Positions 23,493 through 31,502 of a DNA stretch of 64,000 nucleotides are shown in pieces. Numbering within the stretch: the stretch's first letter is position 1; each line of letters begins with the position of its first letter. The notes beneath the pieces are model-generated. The model made no database searches. It was not told the origin of the DNA and saw nothing but the letters and a program-made list of their open reading frames with translations. The DNA comes from Georgenia daeguensis (lineage in GTDB: Bacteria > Actinomycetota > Actinomycetes > Actinomycetales > Actinomycetaceae). The stretch spans positions 62,001 through 126,000 of the forward strand of contig NZ_BAABBA010000011.1 in NCBI RefSeq assembly GCF_039537705.1, written 5' to 3'. Both the position numbers and the translations under genes were made by a program.

Positions 23493-23655
23493 GGGGACGT
23501 GGCCCGGGGGGCGTGGCCCAGCCCCGGGGGCGTGGACCAGCCCCGGGGACGTGGCCCAGCCCCGGGGGCGTGGCCCGGAGACGTCGCCTGAGATGTCGCC
23601 CGGAGAAGTGGCCCCGAGACGTCGCCCGAGACGCTGCAGGACACCTCGCCGGAGA
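23493..23655. repeat. GC-rich tandem repeat tail after element copy 2
   Basis: CGTGG motifs begin at 23498, 23512, 23531, 23550 and 23569. The last four mark a strict 19-bp period, CGTGGMCCAGCCCCGGGGN. They are followed to about 23655 by degenerate 14-bp GGAGACGTCGCC-like units resembling the tail of copy 1. Frames crossing this tract (Gly/Pro/Arg-rich) are artefacts. Confidence 0.65.
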
Positions 23656-23741
23656 TGGGAGCGTGAGGCTCGGGCGGCGTGGTCACGCGCCGTGGTGGAT
23701 GATTCGGCCGAGGAACAGCGCCCGACGACGAGAGGCCGCCG

Positions 23742-25157
23742 ATGCCCGGGAAGTCCGCGGACGAGGAGATCCGGACGCTGCTGGTGCTCGGTGCCAGCGG
23801 TGACCTGGCGGGGCGGTTGCTGCTGCCGGGTCTCGGGCGGCTGCTGGCCGGCGGACGTGCGCCCGGTCTGCGCCTGGTCGGTGCCGGTATCGACGACTGG
23901 GGCCCGGAGCAGTGGGCCGCGCGATTGAGGGAGACGCTGTCGGTCGCGCCGAGCATCGAGGTGGCGCCGTGGGAGCACTTCGCACCGCGGGCCGACGACG
24001 AGCCGGGAGCCGACACGCTGCGCCGGCTTGAGCAGGAGTCCGTCTACCTCCATGCGGACGTCGCCCGGGCCGAGGACCTGCGGCGGGTGCTGGAGGCGTG
24101 CACCCCGCCGGTGGCGGTCTACTTCGCCCTCCCGCCCGCGGTGACGGAGCGGGCCTGCCTCGCCCTGGAGCAGATCGGCGTGCCGGGCGGCACGCGGCTG
24201 GTGATGGAGAAACCGTTCGGGACGGACGCTGAGTCCGCCCGCCGCCTCAACGAGGTCGTGGCCCGGCTGGTGCCGGAGGAGCGGGTCCACCGGGTGGATC
24301 ACTTCCTCGGGAAGAGCACGGTGCTGAACATCCTGGGGCTCCGGTTCGCGAACCGGATCTTCGAGCCCGTCTGGAACGCCTCGCACATCGCGCGCGTGGA
24401 CATCGTCTACGACGAGAATCTCGGCCTGGAGGGACGCGCCCGCTACTACGACACCTCGGGCGCGCTCCGCGACATGATCGAGAGCCATCTGCTGCACGTG
24501 CTCGCGCTCGTGGCGATGGAGGCGCCCGCCACGCTGGGGGAGCGGGACGTGCGGGACCGCATCGCCGAGGTGCTCCGGGCGACGAGAGCGGGCGACCCGG
24601 AGGAGCACAGCCGGCGGGCACGCTACGGTGCCGGCCGCATCGGGTCGCGGGAGCTGCCGGCCTACACGGAGGAAGCCGGCGTCGATCCGGGGCGGGGCAC
24701 CGAGACGCTGGCGGAGGTGACGTTCTTCGTCGACAACTGGCGCTGGAACGGTGTGCCGTTCCGGCTCCGGTCGGGCAAGGGGATCGGCGCCGCCCGGAAG
24801 GAGGCCGTCATCACCTTCCAGCACGTCCCGCACCTGCCCGCCGGACTCACCGGTCCCTCCCACCCCGCGCGGTTGCGCCTCGGCATGGGGCCCGAGGCCC
24901 TGGACCTCGAGATCGACATCAACGGCTCGGGCGACCCGTGGGAGCTCGACCGGGTCTCCCTGTCGACGACCTTCGGTCAGGGGGAGCTCCCCGCCTACGG
25001 CGAGGTCCTGGCCGGGGTGCTGGAGTCCGACCCGCTGCTCTCCGTGCGCGGCGACGTCGCCGAGGAGTGCTGGCGCATCGTCACCCCGGTCCTCGATGCG
25101 TGGCGGGACGGACGGGTGCCGCTGGAGGAGTATCCGGCCGGCTCCGACGGGCCCTGA
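23742..25157 (+). CDS. zwf: Glucose-6-phosphate 1-dehydrogenase
   Basis: 471 residues, slightly shorter than the usual ~490-510. The NADP-binding loop LGASGDLAGR (about 17-26), EKPFGTD (about 156) and the catalytic RVDHFLGK (about 183-190; His as base) are present, as is the C-terminal G6PDH domain with LRSGKGIG. It oxidises glucose-6-phosphate to 6-phosphogluconolactone and forms NADPH. The other oxidative pentose-phosphate genes (tal, tkt, pgl, gnd) are not nearby, while opcA lies 6.5 kb upstream on the other strand, suggesting a secondary zwf/opcA set. Its promoter must lie in the repeat-rich gap upstream. Confidence 0.92.
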   Translation: MPGKSADEEIRTLLVLGASGDLAGRLLLPGLGRLLAGGRAPGLRLVGAGIDDWGPEQWAARLRETLSVAPSIEVAPWEHFAPRADDEPGADTLRRLEQESVYLHADVARAEDLRRVLEACTPPVAVYFALPPAVTERACLALEQIGVPGGTRLVMEKPFGTDAESARRLNEVVARLVPEERVHRVDHFLGKSTVLNILGLRFANRIFEPVWNASHIARVDIVYDENLGLEGRARYYDTSGALRDMIESHLLHVLALVAMEAPATLGERDVRDRIAEVLRATRAGDPEEHSRRARYGAGRIGSRELPAYTEEAGVDPGRGTETLAEVTFFVDNWRWNGVPFRLRSGKGIGAARKEAVITFQHVPHLPAGLTGPSHPARLRLGMGPEALDLEIDINGSGDPWELDRVSLSTTFGQGELPAYGEVLAGVLESDPLLSVRGDVAEECWRIVTPVLDAWRDGRVPLEEYPAGSDGP

Positions 25158-25310
25158 CGCGGGCGTGCTCGAGCCCGTCCGGGGACAGCCCGCCCCCCGA
25201 GCGACAGCCCGGTCCCGCCGAGCACGGTTCCGTCGCACGGCTCAGCCTCCGTGCATTCTGGGACCTTCGATCCCCTGCGCGGACGCCCCCGGCCGAACTA
25301 CCTTCGCACG

Positions 25311-25571
25311 GTGGCATCCGAGCCGGTCCCCGCTGGCGAGCTGGCGCACTCCCTCACACCCGAGGAGTACGGCGAGCCGGTCAAGCATGCCGATCCTCCC
25401 GTGCCCGTGCTGGCGTGGATCCAGAATCGGGACGGACACCGCCTGGTCGACGGCGTCGCGACCGCCTGGACCCCGCGTGCGGTGGAGGTTCGGTACACGG
25501 ACGAGCGTGGGCGCGTGGGCACGGTCTGGCTCTGGACCTCGGCCGTCTTCCGGCTGCCCGCCAGGCCCTGA
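25311..25571 (+). CDS. Small conserved hypothetical protein
   Basis: About 86 residues from GTG 25311; an alternative GTG at 25251 adds 20 residues, and neither has a clear ribosome site. The C-terminal half (VLAWIQNRDGHRLVDGVATAWTP, then VEVRYTDERGRVGTVWLWTSAVFR) looks like a compact beta-barrel of a type often annotated as hypothetical in actinobacteria. No function can be given. It is convergent with the DUF6221 gene. Confidence 0.5.
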   Translation: MASEPVPAGELAHSLTPEEYGEPVKHADPPVPVLAWIQNRDGHRLVDGVATAWTPRAVEVRYTDERGRVGTVWLWTSAVFRLPARP

Positions 25572-25610
25572 CTGACGAACCCCCCTCGTGCCGAGGACCG
25601 CACCGCCCCC

Positions 25611-25955
25611 CTACCGCCACTCCTCGCGGTAGTCGGGGTGGTCGGCGTAGACGGCGGCGAGCGCGCGGACGGTCGGGCACGGGAAGCCGGCGGTGGTGTC
25701 GGCGACGTTGCCGCAGGTGAGGCAGCCGTGAAAACCCCAGATGTCCGCGGCCCCCTGGTGCAGCTGGACGATGGCCCGTAGGGCACGCAGTTCTGCGCGA
25801 CGGCGGTCCGGCCGGTCCGCACGGGCGGTGCTGCCAACCGCGGCGTCGTTGGTGCCGGCCGCGCCGTCGGTGGTGCCGGTCGCGGTGACCACGGCCTCGT
25901 CGAGCGCGGCCTGCTCCTCCGCCAGGCGCAGGAGCAGGAAGTCCGTCACGTCCAT
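25611..25955 (-). CDS. DUF6221-family protein
   Basis: 114 residues starting at ATG 25955. The N-terminus DVTDFLLLRLAEEQAALDEAV and the C-terminal block PTVRALAAVYADHPDYREEWR are the hallmarks of this actinobacterial family. A CLTCGN pair with a further Cys in FPCP suggests a metal site. Function unknown. The frame upstream of 25955 covers the IclR-controlled promoter and is rejected as coding. An Ala/Gly/Thr-rich insertion (about residues 24-48) lengthens it. Confidence 0.72.
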   Translation of the reverse strand: MDVTDFLLLRLAEEQAALDEAVVTATGTTDGAAGTNDAAVGSTARADRPDRRRAELRALRAIVQLHQGAADIWGFHGCLTCGNVADTTAGFPCPTVRALAAVYADHPDYREEWR

Positions 25956-26045
25956 GCGGCCATGGTTCCAGGAACCTCGTGCACGCGAGCCGACTGCGGC
26001 ATCATCCGCCGGTTTTGCGCAGGACGGAAAAACAATGCCTGGGGC

Positions 26046-26060
26046 TTGCGCGCCGCGCAA
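26046..26060. promoter_or_regulatory. IclR operator upstream of the SDR-MFS operon
   Basis: TTGCG-CGCCG-CGCAA is a perfect 5-5-5 inverted repeat. The same half-sites and spacing occur twice next to the iclR gene (29418 and 29448). A shared CTACCTT segment, a possible -10, follows 8-9 nt later here and at 29471. Confidence 0.72.
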
Positions 26061-26275
26061 TCGCTCACCTACCTTCGTGCTCGCCCGGCAACACGGGGCC
26101 AAAGTCCGTTCCCTCTCCGACCAACCCATCCGTCGGCAACGACCACCACAGGCGGCGCGGCCGCAACGACGCGTAGCAACGGCCCAGGCGATGCAGCCCT
26201 GGCCAGCATGCACCGGCCGGCTCTCCCGCCACACCGCCCGTTCCTCAGAGCTGATCTTTCGACGAAGGAGTCCTG
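26061..26275 (+). promoter_or_regulatory. Long leader of the SDR-MFS operon, homologous to the leader at 29463-29661
   Basis: No gene is seen in 25956-26275. From the operator to the start codon this leader aligns with the one before the second MFS gene. Shared blocks are CTACCTTSGTG, CCAAAGTCCGTTCC (around 26100), GGCCGCAACG and the end GCTGATC...CGACGAAGGAGTC ahead of the start codon. The conserved inner block sits at nearly the same distance from the operator (about 40 nt) in both, suggesting a duplicated promoter-leader cassette. Confidence 0.55.
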
Positions 26276-27073
26276 GTGAGTCAGACGCTCACGAACCAGC
26301 ACGACGCCGCGCAGCCCGCGGCGGCACCCGGCGGCACGACCCGCAAGCTGCCCCGCACCGCTCAGCGCGCCGTCGTCGTCGGTGCGTCCAGCGGGATGGG
26401 CGCGGCGATCGTCGCCCGCCTGGCGGACGCCGGCCACGCCGTCGCCGGCCTCGACCTCGCGAGCGCCACCTGGCCGCGGGACTCCCGCGCCGTCCACCGC
26501 GGCGCCGTCGACGTGACCGACGCCGACTCCGTGGAGGAGGCGATGGCCGAGGCGGCACGCGAGCTCGGAGGCCTGGAGATCGTCGTGAACTGCGCCGGCA
26601 TCCTCGGTCCGGTCGAACCGACCCTCGAGACGACGCAGGCCACGTTCCAGCGGATCGTCGGCCTCAACCTCGGCGGTGCCTTCGCCGTCACCCGCGCCGC
26701 GCTCGCCCGGCTGGTGCCCGCCGGCTACGGCCGCATCGTGCACATCGCCTCCATCGCCGGCAAGGAGGGCAACCCGCAGATGGCCGCGTACTCCGCGTCG
26801 AAGGCGGGCGTGATCGGCATGGTGAAGGCGATCGGCAAGGAGTACGCAGCGAGCGGCGTCACCGTCAACGCGATCGCGCCCGCCTCGATCGAGACGCCGC
26901 TCATCGCCGGGATGACCGAGGAGCGCCAGGCAGTGCAGCGCTCGCTCATCCCGGTGGGGCGGTTCGGCACCGTGGCCGAGGTGGCCGCGCTCGTCGCCTA
27001 CATCACCTCCCCGGACGCCTCTTTCACCACGGGGTTCGTCTACGACCTCTCGGGCGGACGGGCCGACTACTGA
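26276..27073 (+). CDS. Short-chain dehydrogenase/reductase
   Basis: 265 residues of the classical SDR family. The cofactor loop is GASSGMGA (about 36-43), then VNCAGIL (about 105), the catalytic Ser in IASIAG and the YSASK Tyr-Lys pair (about 175-179). A GTG start with AAGGAG upstream gives an N-terminus MSQT identical to that of the second MFS protein, matching the duplicated leader. It oxidises or reduces an alcohol/ketone of the compound imported by the MFS protein that follows after 53 bp. The substrate is unknown. Confidence 0.88.
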   Translation: MSQTLTNQHDAAQPAAAPGGTTRKLPRTAQRAVVVGASSGMGAAIVARLADAGHAVAGLDLASATWPRDSRAVHRGAVDVTDADSVEEAMAEAARELGGLEIVVNCAGILGPVEPTLETTQATFQRIVGLNLGGAFAVTRAALARLVPAGYGRIVHIASIAGKEGNPQMAAYSASKAGVIGMVKAIGKEYAASGVTVNAIAPASIETPLIAGMTEERQAVQRSLIPVGRFGTVAEVAALVAYITSPDASFTTGFVYDLSGGRADY

Positions 27074-27126
27074 CCCGTGGCCCCGGCCCGCTTCCCTTCT
27101 ACCACTCCCAGAAAAAGGACCAGTCA

Positions 27127-28488
27127 ATGACGACGACCAGCGTCAGGCCCCCGGCCTCGGCGGCCGCCGGCACGGGCCGCACGACGAACCAGGGCAAGCG
27201 TTCGTCCCTCGCCGGATTCTTCGGCGGCGCGCTCGAGTACTACGACATGTACATCTACGCGTCAGCCTCGGCCCTGGTGTTCAGCCAGGTGTTCTTCCCC
27301 GACGCCGGAGCCACCGGCCTGCTGCTCTCCCTGGGCTCCTACGGCGTGGCCTACCTGGCCCGCCCGCTGGGCGGCTTCCTCGCCGGGCACTTCGGCGACC
27401 GGCTCGGCCGGCGCAACGTCATGATCGCGACGCTGCTCGTCATGGGCATCGCCACGTTCCTGATCGGCTGCCTGCCCGCGTACGACAGCGTCGGGATCCT
27501 CGCGCCGATCCTGCTGGTGGTGCTTCGCCTGCTCCAGGGCCTCTCCGTCGGCGGGGAGGCGGCCGGCTCCACCTCGCTGACCCTCGAGCACGCCCCCGAG
27601 GGCAGGCGCGGTCTCTACACCTCCTGGATGATCAACGGCATCTGGGTCGGGTACATCCTCGCCACGTTCGCCTTCCTCGGCGTCGCCGCCCTGCCCGACG
27701 AGCAGATGCTCTCGTGGGGCTGGCGCGTCCCGTTCTGGCTCAGCGCCGTCATCGTCGTCTTCGGCCTGATCCTGCGCCGGACGATCGAGGACCCGGAGGT
27801 CTTCGTCGACACCAAGGAGAAGCACTTCGTCGACACCAAGGAGAAGCAGAAGGCCGCCCGCGTGCCCGTGGGCGAGCTGCTGCGGCACCAGCCGCTCGAC
27901 GTCGTCCGCGTCATCTTCGCCGCCTTCCTCATCGTCATCAGCTCCGTCGTGCCGGTCTACGGGCTCACCTACGCCACCAACATCGTGGGCATCGAGGCGA
28001 GCACCATGCTGTGGACCGCCATCTTCGGGTACGCGACCGCGCTGGTGACGCAGCCGCTGTTCGCCAGGCTCAGCGACAGCATCGGCCGCAAGCCGGTGCT
28101 CATCGCCGGCAACCTCATCGGCGTGGCCGCCGTGTGGGAGTTCTTCTGGGCCGTCGGCGAAGCGGACGTCCCGATGATCTACCTGGGCATGTTCCTGTGC
28201 ATCACGATCGCCTTCGGCGCCACGAACGCCGTCTACCCGGTGTTCTTCAGCGAGATGTTCAACGTCCGGTTCCGGGTCAGCGGCATGGCCATCGGCCTCC
28301 AGCTCGGCATCGTGCTCACCGGCTTCTCGCCGTCGATCATCCAGGCGGTCTCCTCCGCGAACGACGACGCCTGGTGGCCCGCGGCGGCGCTGACCAGCGT
28401 GGCCTGCATCATCTCGGCGATCGCCGTCGCCACCGCGCGGGAGACCTACAAGGTGCCGCTCGACCAGCTCGGCGCACGCCACATCTGA
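27127..28488 (+). CDS. MHS-family MFS transporter (metabolite:proton symporter)
   Basis: 453 residues with about 12 helices. The MHS signatures are GALEYYDMYIYA in helix 1, the loop GHFGDRLGRRNVM and RLLQGLSVGGEAAGS in helix 4. MHS members import organic acids and similar metabolites with protons. The loop after helix 6 contains FVDTKEKH directly repeated (see 27801-27848). ATG 27127 has AAAAAGGA upstream; the long frame extending back to 25741 is an artefact. A hairpin terminator follows. Confidence 0.9.
   Translation: MTTTSVRPPASAAAGTGRTTNQGKRSSLAGFFGGALEYYDMYIYASASALVFSQVFFPDAGATGLLLSLGSYGVAYLARPLGGFLAGHFGDRLGRRNVMIATLLVMGIATFLIGCLPAYDSVGILAPILLVVLRLLQGLSVGGEAAGSTSLTLEHAPEGRRGLYTSWMINGIWVGYILATFAFLGVAALPDEQMLSWGWRVPFWLSAVIVVFGLILRRTIEDPEVFVDTKEKHFVDTKEKQKAARVPVGELLRHQPLDVVRVIFAAFLIVISSVVPVYGLTYATNIVGIEASTMLWTAIFGYATALVTQPLFARLSDSIGRKPVLIAGNLIGVAAVWEFFWAVGEADVPMIYLGMFLCITIAFGATNAVYPVFFSEMFNVRFRVSGMAIGLQLGIVLTGFSPSIIQAVSSANDDAWWPAAALTSVACIISAIAVATARETYKVPLDQLGARHI
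27801..27848 (+). repeat. 24-bp in-frame tandem duplication in the MFS gene
   Basis: CTTCGTCGACACCAAGGAGA opens two identical consecutive 24-bp units, adding eight residues (FVDTKEKH/Q) to a cytoplasmic loop. The identity at all codon positions indicates a recent slippage or replication duplication. Confidence 0.85.
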
Positions 28489-28499
28489 GATCGGAGGGA

Positions 28500-28525
28500 C
28501 CACGCCGCACCGGGTGCGGGCGTGG
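28500..28525. terminator. Hairpin between the MFS gene and convergent iclR
   Basis: CCACGCCGCACC at 28500-28511 pairs with GGTGCGGGCGTGG at 28513-28525 with one bulge. It starts 12 nt past the MFS stop codon. Confidence 0.55.
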
Positions 28526-28666
28526 GGCGCCCCGGTCCTCGCGGACGCCGGTCGGCCGACCTTCTCGGCCGGCCGGCGTCCCCGCGCCCATGCGTGCGGG
28601 GGCGGCGCGACGGACCGGCAGAGACTGATCGCCGGGACGACGCGCGGTCAGAGAAGCGACGGGCGG

Positions 28667-29428
28667 TCAGAGCAGCAGCGCCTCGGCGGTCTCGTCGGCG
28701 GTGCGCAGGAGCGCGCCGGCGAACTTCGGCAGATCCGCCTTCGTGAAGCGTGCGATGGGCATGGCGATGCTGAACGCGGCGCGCTCGCCGTCGATGGCGC
28801 CGATGGAGACGGCGAAAGCCGCGACGCCGGCCTCGCTCTCCTCGAAGTTCGTGGCCACCCGCTGGCGGCGGACCTTCTCCAGCTGCCGGTGCAGGTCCTC
28901 GAGGTCGACGTTCATGTCCGCGCCGCGGGCGCCGCGCATCGCCACCTGGTACCGCGCGTCGACGTCCTCGCGGGGAAGCGTGGCGAGCATGGCCTTGCCC
29001 GCGGACGTCTGGTGCGCCGGCAGGCGGACGCCGATGCGCAGGCCGAAGCGCAGCGGCTGCAGGTTGGCCTCCACGCCGTCGAGGTGGTGGATCTCCGTGC
29101 CGACGAGCGTGGCGACGTGGACCGTCTCCCCGACCCGCTCGAAGAGCCGCTCGAGATGCGGCCGCAGGCGCGCGCGCAGGGGCGGGATCTCACGGGCGGC
29201 ACCGGGGCGGAGCAGCTCGGGGCCGGGCTCGTAGCGCTTGCGCTCGCCCTGGGTGGCGAAGCCGTCGCCGACGAGGGTGACGAGCAGCCGCTGGGCGGTC
29301 GAGGGGTTGACGTCGAGGGCCTTCGCGGCCTCGGTCACGCTGAGCGACCCCTTCTCTCCCAGCAGTTTCAGGAGCACGAGGGCGCGGTGGACCGACTCGA
29401 CCCGATCAGGAGTTTCATTGCGTAACAC
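28667..29428 (-). CDS. IclR-family transcriptional regulator
   Basis: 253 residues: an N-terminal winged helix (VESVHRALVLLKLLGEKGSLSVTEAAKALDVN, residues about 9-42) and a C-terminal IclR effector domain (HQTSAGKAMLATLP, about 140; GAIDGERAAFSIAMP). GTG start at 29428. It is encoded between the two operons it probably controls, and an operator-like TTGCG-N5-CGCAA repeat overlaps its own start codon, suggesting autoregulation. The effector is probably the MFS substrate or a pathway intermediate. Confidence 0.92.
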   Translation of the reverse strand: MLRNETPDRVESVHRALVLLKLLGEKGSLSVTEAAKALDVNPSTAQRLLVTLVGDGFATQGERKRYEPGPELLRPGAAREIPPLRARLRPHLERLFERVGETVHVATLVGTEIHHLDGVEANLQPLRFGLRIGVRLPAHQTSAGKAMLATLPREDVDARYQVAMRGARGADMNVDLEDLHRQLEKVRRQRVATNFEESEAGVAAFAVSIGAIDGERAAFSIAMPIARFTKADLPKFAGALLRTADETAEALLL

Positions 29429-29432
29429 GCAA
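29418..29432. promoter_or_regulatory. IclR operator overlapping the iclR start codon
   Basis: TTGCG-TAACA-CGCAA, embedded in the longer palindrome ATTGCGTAACACGCAAT. It covers the iclR start codon at 29428-29426, so bound IclR would block its own expression. Its centre is 30 bp from that of the next site. Confidence 0.7.
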
Positions 29433-29447
29433 TAAGACTACCGGGTC

Positions 29448-29462
29448 TTGCGTGCGGCGCAA
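29448..29462. promoter_or_regulatory. IclR operator upstream of the MFS-NIPSNAP-SDR-FAD operon
   Basis: TTGCG-TGCGG-CGCAA, with the same half-sites and spacing as the sites at 26046 and 29418. It sits just upstream of the CTACCTTGGTG segment shared with the other operon. Confidence 0.72.
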
Positions 29463-29661
29463 GAGCATGTCTACCTTGGTGTCACAGCAGAACGCGGGAC
29501 CAAAGTCCGTTCCCGCTCCCGACGGCGTCTGCACTCAGCACCACGTAGTGCCGTAGGGCCTCGCAGAGCCGCCACCCCTGGCTCGTGCGCCGGCCGCAAC
29601 GTCGCCCGTCCCTCCACCCCCAGTCCCGTCCCCCGCTGATCGTCCGACGAAGGAGTCACCG
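29463..29661 (+). promoter_or_regulatory. Long leader of the MFS-NIPSNAP-SDR-FAD operon, homologous to 26061-26275
   Basis: About 200 nt with no gene. Blocks shared with the other leader include CTACCTTGGTG (about 29471), CCAAAGTCCGTTCCC (about 29500), GGCCGCAACG and GCTGATC...CGACGAAGGAGTC before the ATG. Retaining these blocks across a divergent pair of leaders suggests function beyond the ribosome site, for example RNA-level control. Confidence 0.5.
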
Positions 29662-31131
29662 ATGAGTCAGACCGCCTCGCCGCGTATCAAGCGCTCGCTG
29701 CGCCCGACGACGTCCGCCCCGCCCCAGGCCAAGCGCGCCGTCGTCTCCGGAACCTTCGGGTCCGCCCTCGAGTGGTTCGACTTCGCCGTCTACGGCGCCA
29801 TGTCGGCCACCGTGTTCCCGGCGCTGTTCTTCAACGAGATGGACCCCGCGATGGGGATCCTCGCCTCCTTCGCCACGTTCGGCGTCGGCTTCTTCGCCCG
29901 CCCGCTGGGCGGGATCGTGTTCGGCCACCTCGGCGACAGGATCGGCCGCCGGAAGGTCCTGCTCAGCACGTTCATCTCCATGGGCGTGGCCTCCCTGATC
30001 ATCGGCTTGCTCCCGCCGTACTCGGCGATCGGGCTCGCCGCCCCGCTGCTGCTGGTCGTCATGCGGTTCATCCAGGGCTTCGCCCTCGGCGGCGAGGCCA
30101 CGGGCGCCCAGCTGATGACGATGGAGCACGCCCCCGAGGACCGCCGCGCGTTCTACGGCGCCCTGATGGCCATGGGCTCACCGGTCAGCCAGGTGGCGGC
30201 CAACCTCCTGCTCGCAGTGCTCTCCGGCGTGCTGAGCGACGCGGCGTTCCTCTCCTGGGGCTGGCGCGTCCCGTTCCTCCTGAGCATCGCGCTCGTGGCC
30301 GTCGGCATCTACATCCGCCTGAAGGTCGAGGAGACGCCGGTCTACCAGGAGGGCATGAAGGAGCTCGCGCAGGAGACGACCAGCCCGGCCGTGGTCATCC
30401 GGACCCACTGGGCCACGATGCTCCGGCTGATCCTGGCGTTCTCGCCGATCGTGCTGACCTTCTACATCGTCTCGGTCTTCGGCATCAGCTACCTGACCAC
30501 CCACGGCTTCACCCGGAGCCAGACGTTCACGATCATCATGATCTCCAACTTCCTCTCGGTGATCGCGATCTGGTGGGGCGGGCGCCTGGCCGACGTCTAC
30601 GGCCGCCGCAAGATCCTCATGGTCGGCTCGATCGGCACGCTGGTCGCCGCCGTCATGTTCTTCGCCGTCGTGGACCTGGGGAGCTTCCCGCTCACGCTCG
30701 GGATGGTCGCCTTCGCCCTCGTCACCGCCCAGTTCGGCAACGCCGGCCAGGGTGCGCTCTTCGCCGAGGCCTTCCCCACCCACATGCGCTACACCGGCTC
30801 CGCCCTGGCCCTGACCGGCGCCAACCTCATCTTCGCCGCCCCCGCGCCGTTCATCGCCTCCTGGCTGACCGGGCTCAGCGGCGGCAGCACCATCACCATC
30901 ACGATCTTCTGGGTCGTCACCATCGCCGCCGCCATCGTCAACATGCTCCTCATGGGCGACGGGCGCACGCTCGAGGGCGGCACGCACCGCTTCGGCCGGT
31001 ACCTCACGGCCGAGGAGACGAGGGCCGAGGACGCCAGGGCCGGCGGGGCGACGGCCCGAGGCACCGTTCCGCAGGCCGGCGCCACCGTTCCGGGGGCCTC
31101 GCCCACCGTGCCGGCGGGGGTGACCCGATGA
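29662..31131 (+). CDS. MHS-family MFS transporter (metabolite:proton symporter)
   Basis: 489 residues. Signatures are GSALEWFDFAVYG in helix 1, GHLGDRIGRRKVL, and RFIQGFALGGEATGA in helix 4. It belongs to the same subfamily as the protein at 27127 but is clearly divergent, so the two probably import related acids. The C-terminal ~35 residues are a Thr/Ala/Pro-rich tail with repeated ATVP-like steps. It is the first gene of a seven-gene run that includes catabolic reductases. Its stop overlaps the NIPSNAP start (ATGA). Confidence 0.9.
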   Translation: MSQTASPRIKRSLRPTTSAPPQAKRAVVSGTFGSALEWFDFAVYGAMSATVFPALFFNEMDPAMGILASFATFGVGFFARPLGGIVFGHLGDRIGRRKVLLSTFISMGVASLIIGLLPPYSAIGLAAPLLLVVMRFIQGFALGGEATGAQLMTMEHAPEDRRAFYGALMAMGSPVSQVAANLLLAVLSGVLSDAAFLSWGWRVPFLLSIALVAVGIYIRLKVEETPVYQEGMKELAQETTSPAVVIRTHWATMLRLILAFSPIVLTFYIVSVFGISYLTTHGFTRSQTFTIIMISNFLSVIAIWWGGRLADVYGRRKILMVGSIGTLVAAVMFFAVVDLGSFPLTLGMVAFALVTAQFGNAGQGALFAEAFPTHMRYTGSALALTGANLIFAAPAPFIASWLTGLSGGSTITITIFWVVTIAAAIVNMLLMGDGRTLEGGTHRFGRYLTAEETRAEDARAGGATARGTVPQAGATVPGASPTVPAGVTR

Positions 31132-31493
31132 TCGTCGAGCAGCGCACCTATGTCCTGCACACCGGCGCCAGCCTGGCCGAGTACCTCGACGCCTACGAGA
31201 ACATCGGCCTGCCGGCCCAGAAGCCGATCCTGGGCGGGTTCCTCGGCTACTTCGTCACCGAGTTCGGCACCCAGAACGAGCTCAACCACTTCTGGGCCTA
31301 CGACGACCTCGAGGACCGGCGCGCCCGCCGCGCCGAGCTCGCGAAGAGCGAGCAGTGGCAGCAGTGCCTGTCCGTCATCCGACCGATGATCATGACGATG
31401 GCGAACAAGATCATGTACCCGACGACGTTCTCGCCGATCAGGTCGCTGCCCGTCACCGTCACCGACGCCGACACGGCGTTCTCCGCGAACTGA
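31128..31493 (+). CDS. NIPSNAP-family protein
   Basis: 121 residues from ATG 31128, overlapping the MFS stop. A dimeric alpha/beta-barrel NIPSNAP domain is recognisable from the start (VEQRTYVLHTGASLAEYLDAYEN) and the block NELNHFWAYDDLEDRRARRAEL. Bacterial NIPSNAP proteins often sit in catabolic operons for hydrophobic or aromatic compounds, with unclear chemistry. Tight coupling to the transporter suggests work on the imported compound or an early intermediate. Confidence 0.85.
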   Translation: MIVEQRTYVLHTGASLAEYLDAYENIGLPAQKPILGGFLGYFVTEFGTQNELNHFWAYDDLEDRRARRAELAKSEQWQQCLSVIRPMIMTMANKIMYPTTFSPIRSLPVTVTDADTAFSAN

Positions 31494-31502
31494 GGAAGAC
31501 AC

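Noticed and set aside
23493..23655. CRISPR-like array of short repeats upstream of zwf
   Set aside because: The repeats are contiguous 19-bp and 14-bp units without spacers, and no cas genes are present.
25741..27126. The 5' extension of the MFS frame over DUF6221, the promoter and the SDR gene
   Set aside because: It crosses the SDR gene in another frame. The ATG at 27127 has a good ribosome site and begins the transporter.
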